NCBI GenBank assembly: GCA_012515515.1
Contig: JAAYYE010000012.1
Coordinates: 1-64,000 of the forward strand
DNA length: 64,000 nt
From: Minisyncoccota bacterium
GTDB taxonomy: Bacteria; Patescibacteria; Microgenomatia; UBA1400; PJMF01
Direction of reading: 5' to 3'
In this document: piece by piece, positions 36,032 to 43,222 of the stretch
Layout of the letters: the number at the start of each line of letters is the position of its first letter
How positions within the stretch are numbered: the first letter of the stretch is position 1
Notes under the pieces: model-generated
What the model was told of the DNA's origin: nothing
What the model saw: only the letters and a program-made list of their open reading frames with translations
The model's database searches: none
Translations under genes and position numbers: made by a program

Positions 36032-36693
36032 ACTAATTCCTTTCCAAACTTACTAAATTCTTCATTAAAATTTTGCGCTGTAAATAAAGCAGAACCAATT
36101 GCTATTTGATCAACTTTGGCTGCTTGCAAGGCGCTCACATGATTGATTTTGATACCGCCATCAACCATAATTTTTACTTCTTTATTGAGTTTTTTCATTA
36201 AAGCATGAAGCTGCTCAATTTTACTAAATACACTTTGGTTAAAAGCTTGACCTTGCTCTCCTGCTTCCACAGCCATTAATAAAATGTGGTCTAAATATTC
36301 CCAAGCTGTGGTTTCAATGCTTTCTAAAGGCGTATGAAGATTGAGCGCTAAACCAGCTTGCCAACCAGCCCTTTTGACTTCTTCTAAAAAAGCTGACTGT
36401 TGAGACATTTTCTCTACTTGGCCAGTCACTGACTGAGTCGGCAACTGTTGCCTACAATCAATGAGTTCCCAAACATAATCCATTGGTTCTTCTGTCATTA
36501 AGTGAAAATCAATGCTAAGTGCTCCAAAATCAAAATCTACTAAATCACTGGGAGTAATGGTGATGTTATCAGTAAATAGAGCATCAATCACATCAACTTG
36601 GATAGTTTTGATTGTCGATTCTTGCTTGACCAATGCCAATTGCTGAGCAAAAGTAGCCACACTATCAGTTAAAATCGCAGGATAAATTTGCAT
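36028..36693 (-). CDS. rpe: Ribulose-phosphate 3-epimerase-like protein
   Basis: TIM-barrel enzyme of the pentose phosphate pathway, converting ribulose 5-phosphate to xylulose 5-phosphate. 221 residues. The metal site residues fall in IQVDVIDALFTDNITITPSDL (near 32-52) and DFHLMTEEP (62-70), and the C-terminal MVDGGIKINHV (about 174-184) holds the catalytic Asp. The DG of the first Rpe motif is changed (DALF instead of DGHF), a moderate departure. Stop TGA overlaps the LOG start. Confidence 0.85.
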   Translation of the reverse strand: MQIYPAILTDSVATFAQQLALVKQESTIKTIQVDVIDALFTDNITITPSDLVDFDFGALSIDFHLMTEEPMDYVWELIDCRQQLPTQSVTGQVEKMSQQSAFLEEVKRAGWQAGLALNLHTPLESIETTAWEYLDHILLMAVEAGEQGQAFNQSVFSKIEQLHALMKKLNKEVKIMVDGGIKINHVSALQAAKVDQIAIGSALFTAQNFNEEFSKFGKELV

Positions 36694-36698
36694 GCTGT

Positions 36699-37139
36699 TT
36701 AATTTTCGTAGTCACTAATTTGTTTAATTCTTCTTAAATGCCGTTCATCTTGGCTGGCTTGCGTCTTAAAAATTAGAGATAGACAGTTTAACACATCTTC
36801 TCTTTTTAAGAAATCAGCGCCGAAGGCAAACACATTAGCGTGATTATCTCTCACAGCATGTTGAGCAATAAGCGGATTATAAATATCAACCGCTCTAATA
36901 CCCTTAACTTTATTAGCAGCAATCACCATTCCTGAACCAGAACGACAAAACAGCAAACCAATGGCGTCGGGATCTTGACTAACTTTTTCTGCCACTAAAA
37001 AGGCATATTGTGGATAGTCATCATGAGGATCGAGCTGTTGAGGACCAAGATCAATAAACTCTTGTTCCAAAAAAGCTTTTACTGTTTCTTTTAGCTGAAA
37101 TCCCCCGTGATCGCTGGCTAGATAAATTTTCATAGACAT
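36699..37139 (-). CDS. rpiB: Ribose-5-phosphate isomerase B
   Basis: Interconverts ribose 5-phosphate and ribulose 5-phosphate. The start is between ATG 37139 (MSMKIY) and 37133 (MKIY); I took the first. Residues MKIYLASDHGGFQLKE and the LLFCRSGSGMVIAANK strand (catalytic Cys) are diagnostic, with GIRAVD and the NHANV motif. The usual CGTG and HNDAN are changed to CRSG and DNHAN. rpe follows by 5 nt. A terminator upstream separates it from the 66-residue protein gene. Confidence 0.9.
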   Translation of the reverse strand: MSMKIYLASDHGGFQLKETVKAFLEQEFIDLGPQQLDPHDDYPQYAFLVAEKVSQDPDAIGLLFCRSGSGMVIAANKVKGIRAVDIYNPLIAQHAVRDNHANVFAFGADFLKREDVLNCLSLIFKTQASQDERHLRRIKQISDYEN

Positions 37140-37172
37140 ATCATAACAAAGAAAAGAGAAATTCCGCAAATA

Positions 37173-37204
37173 AAAATCCCGCACCTATAAAAATGCGGGA
37201 TTTT
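37173..37204 (-). terminator. Terminator after the 66-residue protein gene
   Basis: Perfect 11-bp stem AAAATCCCGCA / TGCGGGATTTT with a 10-nt loop, flanked by A and T runs so it could work in both directions. It lies 20 nt after the 66-residue protein stop and 34 nt before rpiB. Confidence 0.85.
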
Positions 37205-37223
37205 AATCGATAAATGAAAAAAA

Positions 37224-37424
37224 TTATTTTTTCTTCAATACTGGCATGCCAGTTCGAGTGGTTTCAACCACCATATAGCCGGCTGGAACAGCACTCAAAG
37301 AGCCATCACGAACATCTCGTGCAAAAAAGTAAATGGTTTGCACGCGGCCATTTTTTAGGGTCACATCACGAGTGTGAAGATAATAGGTCTGACCTTTTTT
37401 GTTGACATAGCTAAAAGCTGCCAT
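37224..37424 (-). CDS. 66-residue conserved-looking basic protein
   Basis: Small protein of unknown function with regular beta-type pattern: FSYVNKKGQTYYLHTRDVTL, VQTIYFFARDV and SAVPAGYMVVETTRTGMPVL, ending KKK. I recall near-identical short proteins in other Patescibacteria, but this could not be checked. A strong ribosome binding site (AAAGGAG at 37431-37437) supports the gene, and it is a unit of its own with a terminator. The fold is unknown. Confidence 0.8.
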   Translation of the reverse strand: MAAFSYVNKKGQTYYLHTRDVTLKNGRVQTIYFFARDVRDGSLSAVPAGYMVVETTRTGMPVLKKK

Positions 37425-37564
37425 ATTAGTCTCCTTTGTTCTGACATCTAGCCAGAATAATTGCTAATTACTAATTTCTAGATTAACATACTTGACTGGT
37501 ATATCAAGACGCAATTTTGTTTTTTAACTATCAAATTGTATCAAAGAGCATCAATTATCAGCTA
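37425..37564 (-). promoter_or_regulatory. Leader and promoter region of the 66-residue gene
   Basis: 140 nt, AT-rich. On the minus strand a TTGATA with TAATCT about 16 nt further is the best promoter-like pair, and CTTGA...TCAAG can fold a small hairpin. A weak prediction. Confidence 0.3.
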
Positions 37565-38059
37565 TTACTCAATGGTCCCTCTTAGTAAAGCGTCCTCAAG
37601 TAATAAATCTGATTCTGTACTCACTACTACTTCCACTGGTATAACTTCGGCCGGCACCGAGGCTGAGCCAATATAACCAGCCTTAGAATAAACTAAAGTG
37701 AAAACTTTTTTCTTCGTGTCGCCATCAACATCTTTTAACCATACCGCAAAAGCTTCTTTACTATCTGGTAAATTGGCTGTCACCGTAAAATTTAGTTTAT
37801 CATCTAGTAATTGGTAGCGAATTTCACCCTTACTCTCACCCTCAGATGACAAAGCTATTGTAGAGAAATCAGCTGTACCCAGAATAATACTTTCTTCATG
37901 TTCTTGAGTTAAATCAGTAATTTCTAATTCACTAGATAAAAGACTTTTGCCTTGTTCAGCTACTCGAGCCGAATACCAACGCACAAACATAAAGACGACA
38001 AAAGCAAAAGCTAAAATTGGGAAAATATAGGGAGCAAATTTTTTAAGTTTTTCTTTCAT
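37565..38059 (-). CDS. Membrane-anchored outer protein, unknown function
   Basis: 164 residues. One N-terminal membrane helix (FAPYIFPILAFAFVVFMFV, residues 8-26) and an outer beta-rich domain of about 120 residues with LTQEHEESIILGTADFSTIA and FAVWLKDVDGD. The outer part resembles the anti-sigma-K-like beta domain that many CPR proteins carry, but I cannot assign it firmly. It has its own promoter. Confidence 0.55.
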   Translation of the reverse strand: MKEKLKKFAPYIFPILAFAFVVFMFVRWYSARVAEQGKSLLSSELEITDLTQEHEESIILGTADFSTIALSSEGESKGEIRYQLLDDKLNFTVTANLPDSKEAFAVWLKDVDGDTKKKVFTLVYSKAGYIGSASVPAEVIPVEVVVSTESDLLLEDALLRGTIE

Positions 38060-38100
38060 GAGACCTTTGGCGCTGCCAGTAATTGTTATATTATGATACT

Positions 38101-38129
38101 ATTTTGAAGTATAAATAATAAGCTGTCAA
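38101..38129 (-). promoter_or_regulatory. Predicted promoter of the 37.6 kb membrane protein
   Basis: Minus strand TTGACA (38124-38129), 17-nt spacer, CAAAAT (38101-38106). The -35 is perfect, the -10 matches four of six. Confidence 0.6.
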
Positions 38130-38166
38130 GATCACTTCATTTTACCATTATAGGCTTAGAGGCGCG

Positions 38167-38739
38167 CTAATCAAGTTTTTTCTGCCAATTTCGTCCATAC
38201 CACAAACCGATTGCCAATTTAGCAATTGATGCATATTCCTCTGTTCGATCAATAAAATTATCAGTTAAAACAGCAATTGCCCCACTTTTTCGCTTCAGTT
38301 GAGCATCTTTAAACAAAGCACCCACTACCACACCTAATTCTTTGCCCGCTAACACAGCATCGCCCAGTCGCTCAGGCAAACGAAAGCGAGCACCACTAGC
38401 GGAATAAACTTGCTCTTCCTGATCTAAAACACTAATCCAGACCGTCGACCATAATTCCCGTTTTTTGTTGGCAAAAGTCGGACGATAAACTCCGCCCTCA
38501 GCCCCAATAAAAAGAACTTCTTCTTGAGCAGAGCATAAATTTTGGGCAAGAACCAGTTTTTTTAAAGCTTGAGCACGGTTGATTGAACCTCTCAAAGTCT
38601 CTTCATCAGACATTGGTTGCGCCGACACACCGCTATTCACCTCTATTCCAATCACTTCGGCTTTGGGATAGCTATCACTCACAGCAATCTTAACGGCATT
38701 AATTTTCACTGGATTTTTTGAAGCAACAAAAATTTTCAT
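38167..38739 (-). CDS. Inosine/xanthosine triphosphatase, YjjX (DUF84) family
   Basis: 190 residues. MKIFVASKNPVKINAVK, GVSAQPMSDEETLRGSINRA and FIGAEGGV match the DUF84/YjjX family, which hydrolyses ITP and XTP and keeps deaminated purines out of nucleic acids. Related in fold to the HAM1/ITPase family. The start codon overlaps the last base of the SufBD gene stop (TAATG). With the NUDIX and UDG genes it adds to a nucleotide-sanitation set. Confidence 0.85.
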   Translation of the reverse strand: MKIFVASKNPVKINAVKIAVSDSYPKAEVIGIEVNSGVSAQPMSDEETLRGSINRAQALKKLVLAQNLCSAQEEVLFIGAEGGVYRPTFANKKRELWSTVWISVLDQEEQVYSASGARFRLPERLGDAVLAGKELGVVVGALFKDAQLKRKSGAIAVLTDNFIDRTEEYASIAKLAIGLWYGRNWQKKLD

Positions 38740-39674
38740 TATTCACTTAAAAAACCTCGTAAAATTAAGTCTTCGGCTTCTTTAGCAGTTAAACCACGAC
38801 TCCTCAAATAAAGAATTTGCTCGGCTGACAATTTACCAATAAAAGCTTCGTGAGTGAGTTGTGCATCTGGATTTTCCACCATTAACTCAGGAATTAAACC
38901 AAGTTTAGCCTTTTTATCTAACATTAAAGCAGCACAATCCAAATGACCCTTAGCCGCAGCTTGAGCAATAATTTTTGACCTAGCTTGGACCTGAGCCCCT
39001 TTCCTCCCAACAATCCGTAAGGTTGAGATGGCATTGGCGCCCGCTCCTTCTAAATAGGCAATATCTGTTAAATTAATGTTTGTCTGTTGACAGTCGGCCA
39101 AAATTTTTAAATCAGAGCGGGCGCCTTTCGCCAGATGCATTTGAGCTAGCAAATTCATGCTCGCCGCTGCTGTTTCAATTTTGTAAGTATATTCTAAACT
39201 GGCTCCCTCCTCCAAAAAAAACTGATAATCTGTCGAAACTTGATCTTGTTTGTCCCAATTATGCAAATGTTGATAATATAAGCTAGAACCTTTGCGTAAC
39301 ACTAATTTACCTCTGGATTGATGGTGGCGCTTATTGGCCAGCTTAAGCTCACTAAGAAAGCCCGTTGATTCACAGGTTCCTGTTAAATCAACATAAAGAC
39401 CTGCTTCAATCACTATTAAATTATTTAGTTCTTGTTTTGTCCCAGGTTTGTCTAAAGCAATACAGCTTAACAAAGAACAATCCGGTTGTTCTTTTATCCA
39501 GATAAAGTAGCCCTCTTTTGGCTTGTTAATAAAATATTTTCTAGTCCAAATATATTTATCCCAAGCTTCAGCTGAACTCATCACCACCGAGCCAGAAAGG
39601 CTTAATATTTCCTCTAGATGGTGGTCTAAGAGTTTATAGGCGGTTTTGACAGTTTTCACATTTTTGATAGCCAT
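38739..39674 (-). CDS. SufB/SufD-like Fe-S scaffold protein
   Basis: 311 residues of right-handed beta-helix type, ending in the family region NPDAQLTHEAFIGKLSAEQI and LYLRSRGLTAKEAEDLILRGF. It holds the SufC ATPase and probably receives Fe-S clusters. The usual Cys of CSH/CPH motifs at the LTHEA position is Leu here; the His stays. No sufS, sufU, sufE or second SufB/D copy is nearby, so this is a minimal two-gene set. Its start lies inside sufC (41-nt overlap), implying coupled translation. Confidence 0.85.
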   Translation of the reverse strand: MAIKNVKTVKTAYKLLDHHLEEILSLSGSVVMSSAEAWDKYIWTRKYFINKPKEGYFIWIKEQPDCSLLSCIALDKPGTKQELNNLIVIEAGLYVDLTGTCESTGFLSELKLANKRHHQSRGKLVLRKGSSLYYQHLHNWDKQDQVSTDYQFFLEEGASLEYTYKIETAAASMNLLAQMHLAKGARSDLKILADCQQTNINLTDIAYLEGAGANAISTLRIVGRKGAQVQARSKIIAQAAAKGHLDCAALMLDKKAKLGLIPELMVENPDAQLTHEAFIGKLSAEQILYLRSRGLTAKEAEDLILRGFLSE

Positions 39675-40350
39675 ATTGTTTAATGGTATTTAATACTTTT
39701 TTTATGTCTCGACTTTGGCAAATCACTTTGCCTTGGCGCAAAATAGCAATTTTTTGCGGTTTAATTTCTTCCAAGACGGCTCCTGAATGGGTAATGATTA
39801 ATAAAGCTATTTTTCTTTTTTTTAATTCTTTTTTTAAGGCAGTTAAGACAATTTTTTTATTTTCAATATCTAGGCCAGAGTCTAATTCATCAATTACTAA
39901 TAGGCGTGGATTTTGGTTTAAAACTTGCACTAGCTCGGCAATTTTCTTTTCTCCTCCAGAAAAATTATTATTTAGTTCTCTAAATAGCAGGGCATCTGCT
40001 AATTGATAATCATAATCTCCATCATGAATTTCTTGAATTAAATTGAGCAGGGTGAATAATTCAACTCCCTTGATGACTGGTGGCTGTTGCCAAACAAAGG
40101 CTAAGCCTAATTTAGCTCTTTCTTCTGCTTTTAAACTAAGGAGGTTTTTCCCTAAAAAAGTAATTTGACCACTTTTAATTTTATAGTCTTCATCGCCGAG
40201 TAATGCTCTCACTAAAGTTGATTTGCCAGCCCCATTGGCTCCCATTAATGCCAAAGATTCTCCTGGATTAATCTTCAAAGAAATGTTCTTAAGAATGAGC
40301 TTGTCACCGGCTAAAACCTGCAAATCTTTAATTTCTAAAATTTCTGTCAT
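39634..40350 (-). CDS. sufC: SufC-type ABC ATPase
   Basis: 238-residue ATPase of Fe-S cluster assembly. Walker A GANGAGKST (37-45), the signature FSGGEKK near 131-137 and Walker B LLVIDELDSGLD near 150-161 are intact. The SufC hallmark GLAFVWQQPP replaces the longer Q-loop context. The 3' end overlaps the SufBD gene by 41 nt. The protein ends ENCQNRL, a short cysteine-containing tail. Confidence 0.9.
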   Translation of the reverse strand: MTEILEIKDLQVLAGDKLILKNISLKINPGESLALMGANGAGKSTLVRALLGDEDYKIKSGQITFLGKNLLSLKAEERAKLGLAFVWQQPPVIKGVELFTLLNLIQEIHDGDYDYQLADALLFRELNNNFSGGEKKIAELVQVLNQNPRLLVIDELDSGLDIENKKIVLTALKKELKKRKIALLIITHSGAVLEEIKPQKIAILRQGKVICQSRDIKKVLNTIKQYGYQKCENCQNRL

Positions 40351-40377
40351 TAGTTTTTATTGTTTTTTATTAATTTA

Positions 40378-40419
40378 TTAATTTTTAGAATTTGCTAATT
40401 AATTTTTAGCATTTGCTAA
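40378..40419. repeat. 21-bp tandem duplication over the NUDIX stop
   Basis: 40399-40419 holds the last seven codons (LANAKN plus TAA) of the NUDIX gene on the minus strand. An adjacent copy at 40378-40398 repeats it with one base changed (LANSKN plus stop). The spacing is a multiple of three, so the second stop is in the same frame. Confidence 0.85.
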
Positions 40420-40902
40420 TCTTGAAAAAGCATTTTTTATCATATCTTTAATAAATTCTCCCTTGGCTTCGCCAAAGTTGTAATTATCAAGTTCTTCCAG
40501 AGTAATCCAAGCTTGATCTAGATGTTCATCAGAGATTTTCACTACTTCTTGGTCGGTGTCTGTAAAATTGATGCCCCAGCCACAAATAACAGTGTAAATT
40601 TGCCGATCAGCTTCAAAATAAGTCATGAAAAAAAGCAAATGCTCTAGATCAAATATCTCAGGATTAACTGCTAAATTACTCTCTTCTTTGACTTCTCTGG
40701 CAATGTCTAATTGGTGCAAATCTGCCACACTGTTTTGTTGTGCTTGTGGCCATTCGGCATTGCCACCGGGCAAATCCCAAGCCCCAGGTCTTGAACTGAC
40801 ATTATTCCGTTTTAAAATCAAGGCCCGCTGCTGCCCTTGTTCAGTTTTCATAATAACAACTTTGTGTAAAAATTTAACCTGATCTGTTAGTTGTTGTTTC
40901 AT
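40399..40902 (-). CDS. NUDIX hydrolase
   Basis: 167 residues. WDLPGGNAEW (about 41-50) opens a NUDIX region that ends with REVKEESNL near 69-77, the REUxEExGU part of the box. A longer insertion between these parts differs from the standard spacing of Gx5Ex7REUxEExGU. Substrate unknown: oxidised nucleotides or another nucleoside diphosphate derivative. It starts 63 nt after the exonuclease gene and its 3' end is duplicated. Confidence 0.85.
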   Translation of the reverse strand: MKQQLTDQVKFLHKVVIMKTEQGQQRALILKRNNVSSRPGAWDLPGGNAEWPQAQQNSVADLHQLDIAREVKEESNLAVNPEIFDLEHLLFFMTYFEADRQIYTVICGWGINFTDTDQEVVKISDEHLDQAWITLEELDNYNFGEAKGEFIKDMIKNAFSRLANAKN

Positions 40903-40965
40903 AAATACTTTCTCTTTGAGATTATAGCAGTTAATTGCCTGATACTTTAAAAGCTAAATATAGCT

Positions 40966-41550
40966 TTAAAGAAAACTCATCTGAGTTCCATTAGCCTTTT
41001 GAGCAATAAAGGTAAAATCAACTGGAGCTTCAATTAAGCGATTCCATTTATTGCGAAACTTAACTGTCCCATTTTTCAAACCATAATCGTAAATATCCCG
41101 AGTCAGCTTGACGTCTTCTAAACAATATTTTTCAAGAGAACTAAAATCGCCATTATGATAATAGCGAATCGCATCTAAACCATCGCCGATTTTGCCCGCT
41201 CCCAAAGTTTCTTTGGCAACTGCGTCTAAACTAATTCTATGACCAACACTGGTTTTAATCCGTGATAGCAAATCCAGTGTGGGGATTTTTTTAATATCTG
41301 CTTGATAATAAGCGCTTAGGGTGGGCATATCAAAACCATCAATGTTAAAGCCAATGACGACATCGGCTCTTTCCAGTAAAGAAAACAGCTTGGCTAAATC
41401 ATCCTCAAAAAAAGATAACATTTGCCCAGTTTTTTGGCCATTTTCTCTTAAACAGGCGCCAACAAAAGAAATTCCTAATTTTTCGGGGAAAAAACCCCCA
41501 ACGTCATCAAAGGTTTTTTTAGTTTCTACATCTAATACCAACTCCAACAT
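40966..41550 (-). CDS. DEDD-type 3'-5' exonuclease (RNase H fold)
   Basis: 194 residues. LVLDVETKK gives the first acidic pair (D7, E9); VIGFNIDGFDMP near residues 65-76 holds the second Asp; EDVKLTRDIYDYG near 148-160 holds the last. This resembles the PolB-type/RNase_H_2 predicted exonucleases of many small genomes. Alone, without polymerase domain, it probably acts in DNA repair or RNA processing. SOD is 52 nt upstream. Confidence 0.75.
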   Translation of the reverse strand: MLELVLDVETKKTFDDVGGFFPEKLGISFVGACLRENGQKTGQMLSFFEDDLAKLFSLLERADVVIGFNIDGFDMPTLSAYYQADIKKIPTLDLLSRIKTSVGHRISLDAVAKETLGAGKIGDGLDAIRYYHNGDFSSLEKYCLEDVKLTRDIYDYGLKNGTVKFRNKWNRLIEAPVDFTFIAQKANGTQMSFL

Positions 41551-41602
41551 AGAGCACTATCCTAAAATAACTTTGCTTCGTCTGCAAGTTCAAATTTGAC
41601 TA

Positions 41603-42229
41603 TTATTTATTGGCCAATGCCTTTAGATATCTCTTTTCCACCGCTGAAAAATCCACTACTTGCCACCAAGCGTCTAGATAGTCAGCACGGCGATTTTGAT
41701 ATTTTAAATAGTAGGCATGTTCCCAAACATCAACGCCTAAAATTGGCTGATGATGTAAAGATAAGGGCGAATCTTGATTGGCTAAAGCGTACATTTGTAG
41801 TTGTTTTTGCTCATCTACAACCAGCCAAGCCCAGCCAGAACCAAATTGACCAAGAGCTAAATTTTTAAAATCCTCTTTCAACTTAGGCAAACCACCCATT
41901 TCTTCTATCTTGTTTTTTAATTCGCCAGTTGGCGTTCTGACTCCATCTGGAGACATAATTTCCCAAAAAAGATTGTGGTTAAAAAAACCGCCGCCATGAT
42001 TTTTTAAAGCCAGCCACACTGAATCATCAATTTTTCCATTTAAGTCATTTAAGCGCCATAAGACCTGTTCAACGGTGACATCTTTAAGCTCTGGAAGACT
42101 TTCCCAGGCTTGTTTATACTTATCAAAATAAGCTTGATGGTGTTTGTCATGATGCACTCTCATAGTTGCCTCATCGATATAGGGTTCCAGCGCGTCATAA
42201 GCATAAGGTAAAGTGGTCATTTCTAGCAT
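41603..42229 (-). CDS. Superoxide dismutase (Fe/Mn type)
   Basis: Start at ATG 42229 with an AAAAAGGACTT ribosome site; a longer frame would add an untypical hydrophobic tail. The 208-residue enzyme has the metal ligands in place: His in MRVHHDKHHQAYFDK, His in GGFFNHNLFW, and Asp/His in GVDVWEHAYYLKYQNRR. Whether Fe or Mn is used cannot be read from sequence. SOD is uncommon in minimal anaerobic genomes and hints at contact with oxygen. Confidence 0.95.
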   Translation of the reverse strand: MLEMTTLPYAYDALEPYIDEATMRVHHDKHHQAYFDKYKQAWESLPELKDVTVEQVLWRLNDLNGKIDDSVWLALKNHGGGFFNHNLFWEIMSPDGVRTPTGELKNKIEEMGGLPKLKEDFKNLALGQFGSGWAWLVVDEQKQLQMYALANQDSPLSLHHQPILGVDVWEHAYYLKYQNRRADYLDAWWQVVDFSAVEKRYLKALANK

Positions 42230-42341
42230 AAGTCCTTTTTTATTTAATAAAGCAAATTTTAGTATAGCAAAATTATAATAAATAATCAATAATAAAAAAG
42301 ATTGATTTATCAATGTTTAAACAGTATAGCAAACAATAATT

Positions 42342-43181
42342 TTACCCAAACGGTTCAAGCACTAATTCTTCAGCAATGCGATTTAATTCAATGATTTGAT
42401 CACGAAGTTGAGTTCGCACAAAATTTTCTAAGCCCGACCAATCAAACTCTTGATCATTTTGTCGAAACTGAGCTAATTCTTGCCACAAAAAATTGCCCAA
42501 ATAAAAACCTCTGGCTCCATTCTCCATAGCCAGACGAAAACTATCTTTAAATTGAGTATAAGTTAATTTCTGACGATAATCAGCACTCAATAACCAGGGA
42601 ATATCTAATTCACTACTAATCGTCGCGGCTAATAAAGGATCATTAATGTTGTCCAATACTAAAATATCAGCAAATCGCCACAGCTCTTGCACACTACTGA
42701 GCAACACTTCTTCATTATCAAAATTAGCATTTAACTTGAGTAAGAAATCAATCTGAATATCTTGACTGTAATTTCTGATTTCCGCCAACAATTGTTTTTT
42801 GGCTAAGGCCTGTTCTTCATGAGCCTGATAATTAATTGCCAACTTGGCTAAAGCATAATTATTCTTGATTTCCATGAGTGAAAAATTAGGAAAGAGTTGC
42901 GGAAGCGCTTGAATATCAGGCTCTTGGTGTTGTTCTAAGCGAATGATGGCTCCTGCCTGATGTGCTTTGTTGCCTAATAAAGGCAAACTGTAAATTGGAT
43001 CAACAACAATCCCACTTACTTCTTGAGACAATTCAAGCAATAAATTTAAAACTTGAGTTAAAAAAGCTAAATTATCAACCAGATTTAAATCTAAAGATAA
43101 AATATTAGCTAAATCAACAACATCATCTAGCGCTAAAACACTAAAAAGCTGACGCTGACGACTGATCGCGGACAATTTCAT
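42342..43181 (-). CDS. TIM-barrel protein, possibly LacD/DeoC-type aldolase
   Basis: 279 residues. Pattern of alternating helices and strands, including SGIVVDPIYSLPLL, LAKLAINY, DFLLKLNANF and ADILVLDNIN, with a final GARGFYLGNFLWQE strand. This looks like a class I aldolase of the tagatose-bisphosphate (LacD) type, with Lys in LLKLNA as possible Schiff-base residue. The assignment is tentative. The gene starts 41 nt after pnp. Confidence 0.5.
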   Translation of the reverse strand: MKLSAISRQRQLFSVLALDDVVDLANILSLDLNLVDNLAFLTQVLNLLLELSQEVSGIVVDPIYSLPLLGNKAHQAGAIIRLEQHQEPDIQALPQLFPNFSLMEIKNNYALAKLAINYQAHEEQALAKKQLLAEIRNYSQDIQIDFLLKLNANFDNEEVLLSSVQELWRFADILVLDNINDPLLAATISSELDIPWLLSADYRQKLTYTQFKDSFRLAMENGARGFYLGNFLWQELAQFRQNDQEFDWSGLENFVRTQLRDQIIELNRIAEELVLEPFG

Positions 43182-43222
43182 CCTTTTAGTATAGCAAATA
43201 AAGGCTGCTAAGTATCTATTTT

